A DNA stretch of 64,000 nucleotides from Microbacterium pullorum (GCF_014836535.1 NZ_JACSQP010000003.1:382966-446965); one strand, 5' to 3'. Positions 26,916 to 36,552 are shown, counted from the stretch's first letter. Translations and numbers: made by a program. The notes: generated by a model not told the origin, from the sequence alone.

Positions 26916-28232
26916 ATGGCACGGAAGGCTTTGGCAGGCATCGGCCTGCTCGCCGCAGCCGGCATCGTACTCAGTGGCTGCGCAGGCGGCGGCGGAGGCG
27001 GCGACGCCGACAACACCATCGACGGGGAGGTGCAGGGCGAGATCAAGGTCGTCACCTGGCGCACCGACCTCGTCGAAGACGGCACGTTCGAGGAGTACGC
27101 CGCGGCGTTCAACGAGGAGTACCCCGACGTCACCGTCACCTTCGAGGGCATCACCGACTACGCCGGCGAGATGCTCACCCGCATGAGCACCACCAACTAC
27201 GGCGATGTCATCGGCATCCCCGCCATCCAGCCCGACCAGTTCGAGCAGTTCCTCGAGCCGCTGGGCGAGACCGCCGGCTTCGAGGACACCTACCGCTTCC
27301 TCCCCGGCGCCAGCTTCGACGGCACGCAGTACGGCATCGCCTTCGGCGGCAACGCCAACGGCGTGGTCTACAACAAGCGCGTCTTCGAAGAGGCCGGCGT
27401 CACGACCCTGCCCACGAGCGAGGCGGAGTGGCTCGACGCGCTGCAGCAGGTCGCGGACAACACCGACGCCGTGCCGCTGTACACCAATTACAAGGACGGC
27501 TGGCCGCTGACGCAGAGCTTCGGCAATCTGGGCGCCATCACGAACGACCCCGACGCGCCCATCACCATGGCCGAGGACCCGGCGCCGTGGACCGAGGGCA
27601 CCGACATGTATGCGATCGACTCGCTGCTGTACGAATCGGTGGCGGCGGGGCTCACCGAGCCCGACCCGCTGACCACCAACTGGGAGCAGTCCAAGGTCGA
27701 CCTCGGCACCGGCAAGATCGCCGCGATGACGCTCGGCTCGTGGGCCATCTCGCAGATGCAGGATGCCGCAGAGACCGGCGGCGCCTCCGCCGACGACATC
27801 GGCTTCATGGCCTTCCCCGCCACCGTCGACGGCGCGCAGTACGCCGTCATCGGCGGCGACTACAACCTCGCCGTCAGCAAGCACTCCAAGGCCAAGGCGG
27901 CGGCGTGGGCGTGGATCCAGTGGGTCGTGGAGAACTCCGGCTACACCGAGGCGCAGGGCATGGTCTCCCCCGTCATCGACGCCGAGCTCCCCGCCACGCT
28001 GTCGGGCCTGTCCGACGCCGGGGTGGAGCTGATGGAGATCAACCCCGCGCCCGCCGGCAAGGAGGGCCTCATCAACGAGATCGCCGATGACTCGCAGATC
28101 GACCTGTACGGCCCGATCTACCGCCAGAAGCTCGTCGACATCGCCCGGGGAGCCGCCGACGGCGACAAGGAGAGCTACTTCGCCGAGCTCAACGAGCGCT
28201 GGGCAGCGTCGATCGCGAACGTCGCGGACTGA
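26916..28232 (+). CDS. Sugar ABC transporter substrate-binding lipoprotein (mannan/galactoside locus)
   Basis: This is a 438-residue solute-binding lipoprotein. The signal peptide ends in VLSGC, with the modified Cys at 22, followed by a Gly-rich linker. The mature N-terminus IKVVTWRTDLVEDGTFEEYA and the body are of the CUT1 family-1 type that binds oligosaccharides. The ATG at 26916 has AGAGGAG 8 nt upstream. It is the first gene of an eight-kilobase operon with two permeases, beta-mannosidase, GH113-type enzyme, kinase and beta-galactosidase, so manno- or galactomanno-oligosaccharides are the likely ligands. Confidence 0.93.
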   Translation: MARKALAGIGLLAAAGIVLSGCAGGGGGGDADNTIDGEVQGEIKVVTWRTDLVEDGTFEEYAAAFNEEYPDVTVTFEGITDYAGEMLTRMSTTNYGDVIGIPAIQPDQFEQFLEPLGETAGFEDTYRFLPGASFDGTQYGIAFGGNANGVVYNKRVFEEAGVTTLPTSEAEWLDALQQVADNTDAVPLYTNYKDGWPLTQSFGNLGAITNDPDAPITMAEDPAPWTEGTDMYAIDSLLYESVAAGLTEPDPLTTNWEQSKVDLGTGKIAAMTLGSWAISQMQDAAETGGASADDIGFMAFPATVDGAQYAVIGGDYNLAVSKHSKAKAAAWAWIQWVVENSGYTEAQGMVSPVIDAELPATLSGLSDAGVELMEINPAPAGKEGLINEIADDSQIDLYGPIYRQKLVDIARGAADGDKESYFAELNERWAASIANVAD

Positions 28233-28249
28233 TCGGAAGGGACGGCGAC

Positions 28250-29245
28250 ATGTCACTGGCCACACCCGGCGCGGCACCGGCCGATGCGCCCGCCGTCCTC
28301 TCCGCCCCCGCTCGGGCACGTCGGCTGCGCGGTTCCCGCCGCGCAGCCGGCGCCCCCGAGGGCCGGGCGCGCACCGGGCGGCGCACCGCCGCCCGGTTCA
28401 CACCGTGGCTGTTCCTCGCGGGCGCCGTGGGGCTGCTGCTGCTGTTCACCTACTGGCCCGCGCTGAACCTCTTCTGGTACAGCGTCACCGACTGGGACGG
28501 CATCGACCTGACGAAGGAGTTCGTCGGGTTCGACAACTACGTGCGTGTGTTCACCGACCCGCGCATCTTCAACGTGTTCTGGGTGAGCCTGTACTACTTC
28601 GCCGCCTCGTTCGTGCAGATGGCGATCGCGCTGTACTTCGCGACGATCCTGAGCTTCTCCACGCGCCTGTCGAGCCTCTTCCGCGGCATCCTGTTCTTCC
28701 CGTACCTCATCAACGGCGTCGCGGTCGGGTTCGTCTTCCTCTACCTGTTCCAGCCGGGCGGGACGCTGGACACCGTGCTGGCGTGGTTCGGGCTCGCCGA
28801 TCCGCCGCAGTGGCTCGGCAACCCCGACATCGTCAACTGGTCGTTGGCCGGCACATCGGTGTGGCGTTACACGGGGCTGAACTTCGTGCTGTTCCTGGGT
28901 GCCATCCAGTCGATCCCGCACGAGTTGTATGAGGCGGCCGACCTCGACGGGGCCACCCGCTGGCAGCAGTTCTGGGCCATCATCTTCCCCGGCATCCGGC
29001 GCATCATCGGCCTGAGCTTCATCCTCGCCATCGCCGGGAGCCTGTCGGTGTTCGAGATCCCGTTCATCATGACCGGTGGCGCCAACGGATCGGCGACCTT
29101 CGTGATCCAGACCCTGCAGACCGCCTTCAACTTCCGGCAGGTGGGGCTCGCCTCGGCGATGGCCGTCGTACTGCTGGTGATCGTGCTGGTCGTGACCGTG
29201 ATCCAGCGAAAACTGTTCCCCGACGAGAAGGTGGACCTGACATGA
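28250..29245 (+). CDS. CUT1 sugar ABC transporter permease (MalF-type)
   Basis: This 331-residue permease has a basic, Ala/Arg-rich cytoplasmic N-terminus (to about 48) and six helices. The EAA loop is YEAADLDGATRWQQFWAIIFP. The start ATG at 28250 is preceded by GAAGGGACGG, an acceptable site, 17 bp after the lipoprotein stop codon. The 3' end overlaps the next permease gene by 4 nt. No ATP-binding gene accompanies it, as with the amino-sugar importer. Confidence 0.93.
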   Translation: MSLATPGAAPADAPAVLSAPARARRLRGSRRAAGAPEGRARTGRRTAARFTPWLFLAGAVGLLLLFTYWPALNLFWYSVTDWDGIDLTKEFVGFDNYVRVFTDPRIFNVFWVSLYYFAASFVQMAIALYFATILSFSTRLSSLFRGILFFPYLINGVAVGFVFLYLFQPGGTLDTVLAWFGLADPPQWLGNPDIVNWSLAGTSVWRYTGLNFVLFLGAIQSIPHELYEAADLDGATRWQQFWAIIFPGIRRIIGLSFILAIAGSLSVFEIPFIMTGGANGSATFVIQTLQTAFNFRQVGLASAMAVVLLVIVLVVTVIQRKLFPDEKVDLT

Positions 29246-30117
29246 CCGTCACCGCCGCGCCGCGGCGCATCACGCCCGGGCGCACGCTCGGCGAGCGCAT
29301 CCGCTCCACGAGCGCGACGACCGCCAAGTACACCAGCCTCGTGCTCGCCGCCGTGGTGACGCTGCTCCCCCTGTCGGTGCTGCTGTTCGCCAGCCTCAAG
29401 ACCGCTCCCGAGTACGCGCAGTCCGGCCCCTTCGACCTGCCGCAGAACTGGCTGAACTTCGACAACTTCGTCACCGCGTTCACGAGCGGCAAGATGCTCG
29501 AAGGCTTCGTCAACACCGGCATCGTGCTGGCCGTGTCGCTCGTCGGCACCGTCTTCCTCGGGACGATGGCGGCGTATGCGCTGGACCGCTTCGTCTTCCG
29601 CGGCAAGAAGCTCGTGATGGGATTGTTCCTCATCGCGACCCTCATCCCGGGGGTCACGAGCCAGGTCGCCACGTTCCAGCTCATCAACGGGCTCGGACTC
29701 TACGACACCAAGGCAGCGCTGATCCTGCTGTTCATGGGTACCGACATCATCGCCATCTACCTGTTCATCCAGTTCATGCAGTCCATCCCCATCTCGCTCG
29801 ACGAGGCAGCCATGATCGACGGAGCGAACCGCTGGACGATCTACTGGCGGGTCGTGCTGCCGCTGCTCAAGCCCGCCATCGCGACGGTGGTCATCATCAA
29901 GGGGATCGCCGTCTACAACGAGTTCTACGCCCCCTTCCTCTATCTGCCGTCCGAGGGGTTCATCTCCACGTCGCTGTTCCGCTTCAAGGGCCCGTTCGGT
30001 GCGCAGTGGGAGGTCATCGCCGCCGGCACGATCGTCGTGATCATCCCGACGCTCGTGGCATTCCTGCTGCTGCAGCGGTGGATCTACAAGGGCCTCACGT
30101 CAGGAGCGGTCAAGTGA
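29242..30117 (+). CDS. CUT1 sugar ABC transporter permease (MalG-type)
   Basis: This 291-residue permease has six predicted membrane segments and the EAA loop LDEAAMIDGANRWTIYWRVVLP. The ATG at 29242 overlaps the stop of the MalF-type partner (ATGA), and its own stop overlaps the GTG start of the beta-mannosidase. Tight coupling of all these genes supports a single transport-and-hydrolysis unit. Confidence 0.93.
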   Translation: MTVTAAPRRITPGRTLGERIRSTSATTAKYTSLVLAAVVTLLPLSVLLFASLKTAPEYAQSGPFDLPQNWLNFDNFVTAFTSGKMLEGFVNTGIVLAVSLVGTVFLGTMAAYALDRFVFRGKKLVMGLFLIATLIPGVTSQVATFQLINGLGLYDTKAALILLFMGTDIIAIYLFIQFMQSIPISLDEAAMIDGANRWTIYWRVVLPLLKPAIATVVIIKGIAVYNEFYAPFLYLPSEGFISTSLFRFKGPFGAQWEVIAAGTIVVIIPTLVAFLLLQRWIYKGLTSGAVK

Positions 30118-32621
30118 ACCCGATGCTCGAGCGCCGCGAGCTGCACGACGGCTGGTCGGTCACCGCCGCCGCCGGCCCCGTCCCCGACGGGCTCGCGGGC
30201 GTCGTGATCCCCGCCGCCGTACCCGGCTGCGTGCACACCGATCTGCTGGCCGAGGGCCTCATCCCCGACCCCTACCGGGGTGTCAACGAGAGCCTGCTCG
30301 CCTGGATCGGCCTGGTCGACTGGACCTACCGCACCACCTTCGCCTGGGCACCCGACGGCCATGACCGGCACGACCTCGTGTTCGACGGCGTCGACACCGT
30401 CGCCGAGATCTCCCTCAACGGGCAGGTGCTGGGAGACGTCGCCAACCAGCACCGCTCGTATCGGTTCCCCGCCGACCAGGCGCTGCGCGAGGGCGACAAC
30501 GACCTCGTGGTGCGCTTTCGCGCGCCCGTACCGTACGCCAACGCGCAGAGCCTCACCCTCGGTGCGCGGCCACGACCCTACCCGCTGCCGTATGAGGCCA
30601 TCCGCAAGTCGGCCTGCAACTTCGGGTGGGACTGGGGCATCGCCACCTTCACGAGCGGGCTGTGGCGCCCGGTGCGCCTGGAGTCGTGGTCGGACGCGCG
30701 CCTGGCCGAGGTGCGGGTGACCGCGACCCCCGATGGCGCCCCCGACGCCGGCGGTGGCACGGTCGCCGTCGACGTGCGGGTCGAACGGGCCGCAGATGCC
30801 ACGGAGCCCCTCTCGGTGCTCGTCGCGGTGAACGGCCCCGGCATCCCCGCGGACGCGATCCCGACCGCCGACGCCGAGGTGCAAGGAGACACCGCGCGGG
30901 TGACACTGTCGCTGGCGGAGGTGCAGCGGTGGTGGCCCGCCGGGCACGGCGACCAGCCCCGCTACGTCGTGGACGTGCGGCTCGCAGGCGACGGCATCCG
31001 CGACGCGACGCACCGCGTGGTCGGGTTCCGGACGGTCCGCTGGGACACGACCCCGGATGCCGCAGGCACCCCGTTCACCCTCGTCGTCAACGACCGGCCG
31101 GTGTTCGTGAAGGGCGTCAACTGGATCCCCGACGACGCCCTGCCGGTGCGCGTGGACCGCGCCCGCTACGAGCGGCGACTGCGTCAGGCGGTCGAGGGCA
31201 ACCTCAACCTCATCCGGGTGTGGGGCGGCGGCATCTACGAATCCGACGACTTCTACGACCTGTGCGACGAGCTGGGTCTGCTCACCTGGCAGGACTTCCT
31301 CTTCGCGTGCGCGGCCTACCCCGAGGAGGAGCCGCTGCGCTCGGAGGTCGAGGCGGAGGCGCGGGAGAACATCGTGCGGCTGGCATCCCACCCCTCGCTC
31401 GTGCTGCTGACGGGCAACAACGAGAACCTGTGGGGCTTCGAGGACTGGGGCTGGCAGCGCCGGCTCGACGGGGCGAGTTGGGGCGCACACTATTACTACG
31501 AGATGTTCCCCGCCCTGATCGATGAGCTCGCCCCGCACGTGCCCTACACGCCGGGGAGCCCGTTCAGCCCCGGCGGCGGCTGGGACGGCGCGGCGCAGAC
31601 CGGCCCGCATCCCAACGACGAGGCGCACGGCACGATGCACCTGTGGGAGCAGTGGAACCGGCGGGATTGGCCCACCTACCGGGAGCACCGGCCGAGGTTC
31701 GTCGCGGAGTTCGGCTGGCAGGGTCCGCCCACCTGGACGACACTCACCGAGTCGCTCGACGACGCCCCGCTCACCCCGGAATCGCCGGGCATGATCGTGC
31801 ACCAGAAGGCGATGGAGGGCAACGTCAAGCTCACCGACGGGCTGCTCCCGCACTTCCGGGTGCCCGGCGATATGGAGACGTGGCACTGGGCGATGCAGCT
31901 GAACCAGGCGCTGGCCGTGCGCACCGCGCTGGAGCACTTCCGCTCGTGGGCGCCGCACACGATGGGCGCGGTCGTCTGGCAGCTCAACGACTGCTGGCCG
32001 GTCACGTCGTGGGCCGCGATCGACGGGGAGGGGCGCGCGAAGCCGCTCTTCCACGCGCTGCGTGCCGCCTTCGCGCCCCGCGTCGTCACGATCCAACCGC
32101 GCGACGCGGGCCTGGCGGCGGTGCTGGGCAACGACACCGACCACGACTGGACCGGAACGCTGCGGGTGCGGCGGCTGTCGATGGACGGGTCCGAGTGGGA
32201 TGCCGCGGAGCTGCCGTTCCACGTCGCGGCGCGAGGATCCCTCACCCTGGTGCTGCCGGCCGCCCTCGCGGTCCCCGTCGACGCGGCCGCGGAACTGCTC
32301 GTGGCCGACACCGGCGACGAGCGGGGATTCTGGTTCTTCGCCGAGCCCCGCGACAGCGCCCTGCCGGCGCCCCACTTGCGGCTCACCGCCGAGGGGGTCG
32401 ACGGCGGCACGCTGGTGACGGTCACCGCCGACGCGCTCGTCCGCGACGTCACGCTGCTGGTGGACAAGGTGCACCCCGACGCGCACACCGAAGAGGGGCT
32501 CGTGACGCTCCTCCCCGGCGAATCGGTCGAGATCCTCGTCACCGGCGCCGGAACGCTCGCGGCCGACGCGCTCGCCGATCCGCGGGTGCTGCGCAGCGCC
32601 AACCAGCTGGTGGTGCGGTGA
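30114..32621 (+). CDS. Beta-mannosidase, glycoside hydrolase family 2
   Basis: This 835-residue GH2 enzyme would release beta-mannose from manno-oligosaccharide ends. The N-terminal jelly roll (about 1-190) contains ADLDTVAEI-type and FNFGWDWG-type features (here SACNFGWDWGIATFTSG). The acid/base is E437 in LTGNNENLWG and the nucleophile is E532 in VAEFGWQGPP, both in the beta-mannosidase variant of the GH2 motifs. I chose GTG at 30114: AGGAG lies 7 nt upstream and it overlaps the permease stop. The ATG at 30123 is an alternative. It has no signal peptide, so it acts in the cytoplasm after import. Confidence 0.95.
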   Translation: MNPMLERRELHDGWSVTAAAGPVPDGLAGVVIPAAVPGCVHTDLLAEGLIPDPYRGVNESLLAWIGLVDWTYRTTFAWAPDGHDRHDLVFDGVDTVAEISLNGQVLGDVANQHRSYRFPADQALREGDNDLVVRFRAPVPYANAQSLTLGARPRPYPLPYEAIRKSACNFGWDWGIATFTSGLWRPVRLESWSDARLAEVRVTATPDGAPDAGGGTVAVDVRVERAADATEPLSVLVAVNGPGIPADAIPTADAEVQGDTARVTLSLAEVQRWWPAGHGDQPRYVVDVRLAGDGIRDATHRVVGFRTVRWDTTPDAAGTPFTLVVNDRPVFVKGVNWIPDDALPVRVDRARYERRLRQAVEGNLNLIRVWGGGIYESDDFYDLCDELGLLTWQDFLFACAAYPEEEPLRSEVEAEARENIVRLASHPSLVLLTGNNENLWGFEDWGWQRRLDGASWGAHYYYEMFPALIDELAPHVPYTPGSPFSPGGGWDGAAQTGPHPNDEAHGTMHLWEQWNRRDWPTYREHRPRFVAEFGWQGPPTWTTLTESLDDAPLTPESPGMIVHQKAMEGNVKLTDGLLPHFRVPGDMETWHWAMQLNQALAVRTALEHFRSWAPHTMGAVVWQLNDCWPVTSWAAIDGEGRAKPLFHALRAAFAPRVVTIQPRDAGLAAVLGNDTDHDWTGTLRVRRLSMDGSEWDAAELPFHVAARGSLTLVLPAALAVPVDAAAELLVADTGDERGFWFFAEPRDSALPAPHLRLTAEGVDGGTLVTVTADALVRDVTLLVDKVHPDAHTEEGLVTLLPGESVEILVTGAGTLAADALADPRVLRSANQLVVR

Positions 32622-33580
32622 GCGCCCTCGACGGGGGCGGCTTCGTCTGCGGCATGACCTGGGGCTGGACGGGCGTGCGCGGCACGTGGAGCACCGATGC
32701 CGCCGACCGGTCGATGCGCGAGATGGCCGATCACGGCGTCACGTGGACCGCCCTGTCGTACGCCGCCCTGCAGGCCACCGCCTTCGCCACCGACATCCCG
32801 TTCGACGCCGAGCCCACCGTCACCGACGAGGAGATCGTCGGGGCCATCCGCCGCGCGCACGGGCTGGGGATGCAGGTGTGCCTGAAACCGGTGGTCAACG
32901 TCGCCGACGGCACCTGGCGCGCCCACATCGGCTTCTTCGACTGGGACGTCCCGGGTGAACCCAGCTGGACCGCATGGTTCGCCTCGTACACGCGGTTCAT
33001 CGTGCACGCCGCGCGCATCGCCGAGGCCGAGGGCTGCGCGATGCTCTCGATCGGCTGCGAGATGGTGCGCGCCGACGGGCAGGAACAGCACTGGCGGCGA
33101 CTGGTCCAGGCGGTGCGCGCGGAGTACTCCGGGCTGATCACCTACAACTGCGACAAGTACCAGGAGGACCGCATCACCTGGTGGGACGCCGTGGACGTCA
33201 TCTCCTCCAGCGGCTACTACCCGATCGACGAATGGGAGACGCAGCTCGACCGCATCGCGCCCGTCGTCGAGGCGGCCGGCAAGCCGTTCCTCTTCCTCGA
33301 GGCGGGCTGCCCGAGCCGCACCGGTTCGCCGCAGCGCCCCAACGACTGGTCGCTGCCGGGCGAGCCCGACGGGCAGGAGCAGCTGCGCTACTACCGCGCG
33401 ATGTTCGACGCGATCTCCCGGCGGGAGTGGGTATCGGGCGTCGTGCTGTGGGATTGGCCGGCGCACCTCTACGACGCGTCCGAGGCCCGGACGAACGACG
33501 ACTACTGTCCCTACGGCAAACCGGCGGGCGACTATCTGCGCGAGACCTACCGCGCGCTCCAGCGGAAGGACCCGGCGTGA
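32618..33580 (+). CDS. GH113-type glycosidase (beta-mannanase/mannosidase-like)
   Basis: This 320-residue TIM-barrel protein resembles GH113 endo-beta-1,4-mannanases in length and layout. It starts with GFVCGMTWGWTGVRGTWS. The probable acid/base is E148 in LSIGCEMVRAD and the probable nucleophile is E228 in FLFLEAGCPS, the positions expected after strands 4 and 7. A GH5-like clan-A relative is the main alternative. No signal peptide is present, so it would cut imported short manno-oligosaccharides. The GTG at 32618 overlaps the beta-mannosidase stop (GTGA). It is followed without gap by a sugar kinase. Confidence 0.75.
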   Translation: MSALDGGGFVCGMTWGWTGVRGTWSTDAADRSMREMADHGVTWTALSYAALQATAFATDIPFDAEPTVTDEEIVGAIRRAHGLGMQVCLKPVVNVADGTWRAHIGFFDWDVPGEPSWTAWFASYTRFIVHAARIAEAEGCAMLSIGCEMVRADGQEQHWRRLVQAVRAEYSGLITYNCDKYQEDRITWWDAVDVISSSGYYPIDEWETQLDRIAPVVEAAGKPFLFLEAGCPSRTGSPQRPNDWSLPGEPDGQEQLRYYRAMFDAISRREWVSGVVLWDWPAHLYDASEARTNDDYCPYGKPAGDYLRETYRALQRKDPA

Positions 33581-34503
33581 TGGCCGACCAGGCGGTACTC
33601 GCGATCGATGCGGGGCAGACCGGGATCAAGGTGCGGGTGAGCGGTGCCGGCACCGCCCAGGACATGCTCTTCCCCGGCATCCGCACCCATGCCCCGCTGC
33701 TCCCGCAGCTGGCACAGGTGACCCGCGCGGTGATGGAGCGCACCCACACGTCCCTCACCGCGGTGGCGGCAGGGGTGTCGGGGCTGACGTCGGCCGAGGC
33801 GGATGCCGGGGCGCTCCGGGCCCTGCTGGCGGACACCCCGGTCGTGCGCACCCTGCTCGCCCACGACTCCACGACCGCGTTCCTCGGTGCGCTCGGTGAC
33901 GCGCGCGGCGCCGTGGTCGCCGCCGGCACGGGGGTCGTGACCCTCGCCGTCGGCGCGAGCACGATGGCACGCGTGGACGGGTGGGGCTATCTCATCGGCG
34001 ATGCCGGCAGCGGGTACTGGATCGGCCGCGAAGCGCTCGACGCGGTCATGCGCGACTACGACGGGCGCGGGCCCGCGACGGCTCTCCGCGCCGTGGCGGA
34101 GGCCCGCTGGCCCGACCTCTCCGAGGCCTACATCCACCTGCAGTCCGACGACGACCGCGTCGCGGTGATCGCTTCGCTCGCCAGGGCCGTGGCGGAGCTC
34201 GGCGAAGCCGGCGACGCCGTCGCGCAGGACATCACCCGCCGCGCGGCGGGTGAGCTCGCCCACAGCGTCATCACGGCGCTGCACCGCGTCGACCGCTCCC
34301 CCGACGGCCCGCTGCCGGTGTGCGCGCTGGGCGGGGTCTTCCACTCCGCGGCGCTGCGTGCCGCATTCGACGACCGCATCACCCGCGCCGATCTCGACAT
34401 CGTCCTGGTCGCCCCGGCGGGGCAGGGCCTCGACGGTGCGGTGGCGCTGGCGGGACTGTCGCCCGGGCATCCGCTGGCGGCATCGGTGTCGGTCAGCGGA
34501 TGA
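33580..34503 (+). CDS. BadF/BcrA-type ATPase, probable sugar kinase (N-acetylglucosamine kinase-like)
   Basis: This 307-residue ASKHA-fold protein begins with the phosphate loop AIDAGQTGIKVRV. It has GVSGLTSAEAD, AHDSTTAFLGALG (catalytic Asp region), AAGTGVVTLAVG and GWGYLIGDAGSGYWIG, the pattern of eukaryotic-type NAGK and related kinases. It lacks the ROK zinc motif. In a mannan operon the acceptor could be mannose, galactose, an N-acetylated sugar or a glycoside; sequence does not decide. The ATG at 33580 shares one base with the previous stop; the adjacent in-frame GTG at 33577 is also possible. It overlaps the GH42 gene by 4 nt. Confidence 0.82.
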   Translation: MADQAVLAIDAGQTGIKVRVSGAGTAQDMLFPGIRTHAPLLPQLAQVTRAVMERTHTSLTAVAAGVSGLTSAEADAGALRALLADTPVVRTLLAHDSTTAFLGALGDARGAVVAAGTGVVTLAVGASTMARVDGWGYLIGDAGSGYWIGREALDAVMRDYDGRGPATALRAVAEARWPDLSEAYIHLQSDDDRVAVIASLARAVAELGEAGDAVAQDITRRAAGELAHSVITALHRVDRSPDGPLPVCALGGVFHSAALRAAFDDRITRADLDIVLVAPAGQGLDGAVALAGLSPGHPLAASVSVSG

Positions 34504-36515
34504 CGGCGCGGGTCACCGACGGCGCCCTGCTGTTCGGCGGGGACTACAACCCCGAGCAGTGGCCGGAGGCGGGCGTCTGGGAGGAGGACATCGCGCTCAT
34601 GCGCGAGGCCGGGGTGAACACCGTGACCCTCGGTGTGTTCGCCTGGGCGTTCCTCGAAGTCGACGACGACGTGTGGGACTGGGAGTGGTTCGATCGCTCG
34701 ATCGCACTGCTGCACGCCGCCGGCATCGGCATCGACCTGGCGACCCCCACGGCCGCGCCGCCGGGATGGCTGCACCGGACCCACCCCGAGATCATCCCCA
34801 CCGACCGACACGGCCATCGGTTCCACCCCGGCGGCCGGCTCGGCTGGTGCGCGAGCCAGCCGGTGTGGCACGAGTACTCCACCCGCATCGCCCGCCGCCT
34901 CGGCCAGCGATACGGACAGCACCCCGCGGTGCGGCTGTGGCACGTGGGCAACGAGCTCGGCGGCGGCAACCGGCTCTGTTACTGCGATGCCTCCTCGGCG
35001 GCGTTCCGACAGTGGGCGCGCCGGCGGTACGGCACGATCGACGCGCTCAACCGCGCGTGGGGGACGGCGGTGTGGGGGCTGCGGTACCGGTCGTTCGACG
35101 ATGTCACGGCGCCGTTGGCCAGCGAATCCGGGCAGAATCCGTCGTGGCTGCTCGCCTTCGACCGGTTCGCCTCCGACGCGCTGCTCGAGCAGTATCGGCG
35201 CGAGCGCGACGCGCTGCGGGCGGCGGGGGTGACCACTCCCATCACGACCAACCTCATGCCCACCGTCGGCGGCAGCGTCGCCGACTACGCCGACTGGATC
35301 GATGACCTCGACGTCGTGGCGATCGACCACTACACCCGGGCCGCCGACCCGCATCGCGAGCGCGAGCTCGCGTTCGTCGCCTCCCGAGCCCGGGGCTGGG
35401 ACCGCACGCGGCCGTGGCTGCTGATGGAGCACGCCGCGGCGGCGGTCAACTGGCAGCCCCGCAACACCCCGAAGGCACCGGGCGAGATGACGCGGCACAG
35501 CGTGCAGCACATCGCGCACGGCGCCGACGGCGCGCTGTTCTTCCAGTGGCGCGCGTCGGCGTCGGGGGTGGAGCAGTTCCACTCCGGCATGGTGCCGCAC
35601 GCGGGAGCGCAGACCCGGCAGTTCCGCGAAGTGGTGGCCCTCGGCGCGCTGCTGGGGCGGCTGGGCGAGGTGGCCGGCAGCCTCGTCGCGCCCACCGAGA
35701 CGGCCATCGTCGCGGACATCCCCGCGCAGTGGGCGTGGGAGGAGGGGCAGAAGCCGCTGCACGACCACCCCCTCGAACGGGCGGGGCGGCAGTGGCACGA
35801 GGCGCTGTCCGCGCGGGGCCTCGTGCCCGACGTCGTGCCCGCGCGGGCCGACCTCTCGCCCTACCGACTCATCCTGGTGCCGGGGCTGTACGCCGTCTCC
35901 GACGCGGATGCCGCAGCGCTCGGCCGCGCGGCGGCGGGCGGGGCGACGGTCGTGATCGGGTGCCTGTCGGGCATCGTCGACCCCGAGAACCGGGTGCGCA
36001 CCGGCGGCTACCCCGGCGCGTTCCGCGACCTGGTGGGCGTGATCGGCGAGGAGCTGCACCCGCTCCCCGACGGCGCGCGGGTGCCGCTGTCGTCGGGAGC
36101 GGTCGCGGCCCACTGGGCCGAGCGCCTGCGGGTGCCCCCCGGGTCGGAGGCTGCGGTCGTCGCCGCGTACGCGCAGGGCCCGCTCGCCGGCCTGCCCGCG
36201 ATCACCCGGCGCACCGTCGGCGCCGGCAGCGCCTGGTACGTCTCGGCGGACCTCGCCGAGGGTCTCGACGCCCTCGTGACCGACGTCGTCGCGGACGCGC
36301 GGGTGACGGCATCCGTCCCCGTCGTCGCGGGCGTCGAAGCGGTGCGGCGGGTCTCCGGCGACCGGTCGTGGCTGTTCCTCATCAACCACACCGACACCGC
36401 CCGGTTCGTGCCGGGTGCCGAAGGCACCGAGCTGACCACCGGTGCCGACGTGACGGGTGACCTGCACGTGCCGGCGGGCGCGGTGCGCGTGGTGCGCGAG
36501 ACCGGCCGCCGGTGA
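34500..36515 (+). CDS. Beta-galactosidase, glycoside hydrolase family 42
   Basis: This 671-residue GH42 enzyme has the full three-domain layout: barrel (1-390), trimerisation domain with class-I-amidotransferase-like fold (about 395-600), and a small C-terminal beta domain. The acid/base is E152 in LWHVGNELGG and the nucleophile is E310 in WLLMEHAAAAVNW. GGDYNPEQWP at the N-terminus is a GH42 signature. It would cleave beta-galactosides or arabinogalacto-oligomers brought in by the importer. The ATG at 34500 overlaps the kinase stop (ATGA). It is the last gene of the operon, ending at a strong hairpin. Confidence 0.95.
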   Translation: MTARVTDGALLFGGDYNPEQWPEAGVWEEDIALMREAGVNTVTLGVFAWAFLEVDDDVWDWEWFDRSIALLHAAGIGIDLATPTAAPPGWLHRTHPEIIPTDRHGHRFHPGGRLGWCASQPVWHEYSTRIARRLGQRYGQHPAVRLWHVGNELGGGNRLCYCDASSAAFRQWARRRYGTIDALNRAWGTAVWGLRYRSFDDVTAPLASESGQNPSWLLAFDRFASDALLEQYRRERDALRAAGVTTPITTNLMPTVGGSVADYADWIDDLDVVAIDHYTRAADPHRERELAFVASRARGWDRTRPWLLMEHAAAAVNWQPRNTPKAPGEMTRHSVQHIAHGADGALFFQWRASASGVEQFHSGMVPHAGAQTRQFREVVALGALLGRLGEVAGSLVAPTETAIVADIPAQWAWEEGQKPLHDHPLERAGRQWHEALSARGLVPDVVPARADLSPYRLILVPGLYAVSDADAAALGRAAAGGATVVIGCLSGIVDPENRVRTGGYPGAFRDLVGVIGEELHPLPDGARVPLSSGAVAAHWAERLRVPPGSEAAVVAAYAQGPLAGLPAITRRTVGAGSAWYVSADLAEGLDALVTDVVADARVTASVPVVAGVEAVRRVSGDRSWLFLINHTDTARFVPGAEGTELTTGADVTGDLHVPAGAVRVVRETGRR

Positions 36516-36551
36516 CGGTGGGCGGGGCGGCCGCAGCCGCCCCACCCACCG
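36516..36551. terminator. Bidirectional hairpin between the GH42 gene and the ABC exporter
   Basis: CGGTGGGCGGGGCGGC (36516-36531) pairs with GCCGCCCCACCCACCG (36536-36551) with one mismatched position. The loop is four bases. It sits between convergent stop codons and has no T-run. Confidence 0.75.
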
Positions 36552-36552
36552 C

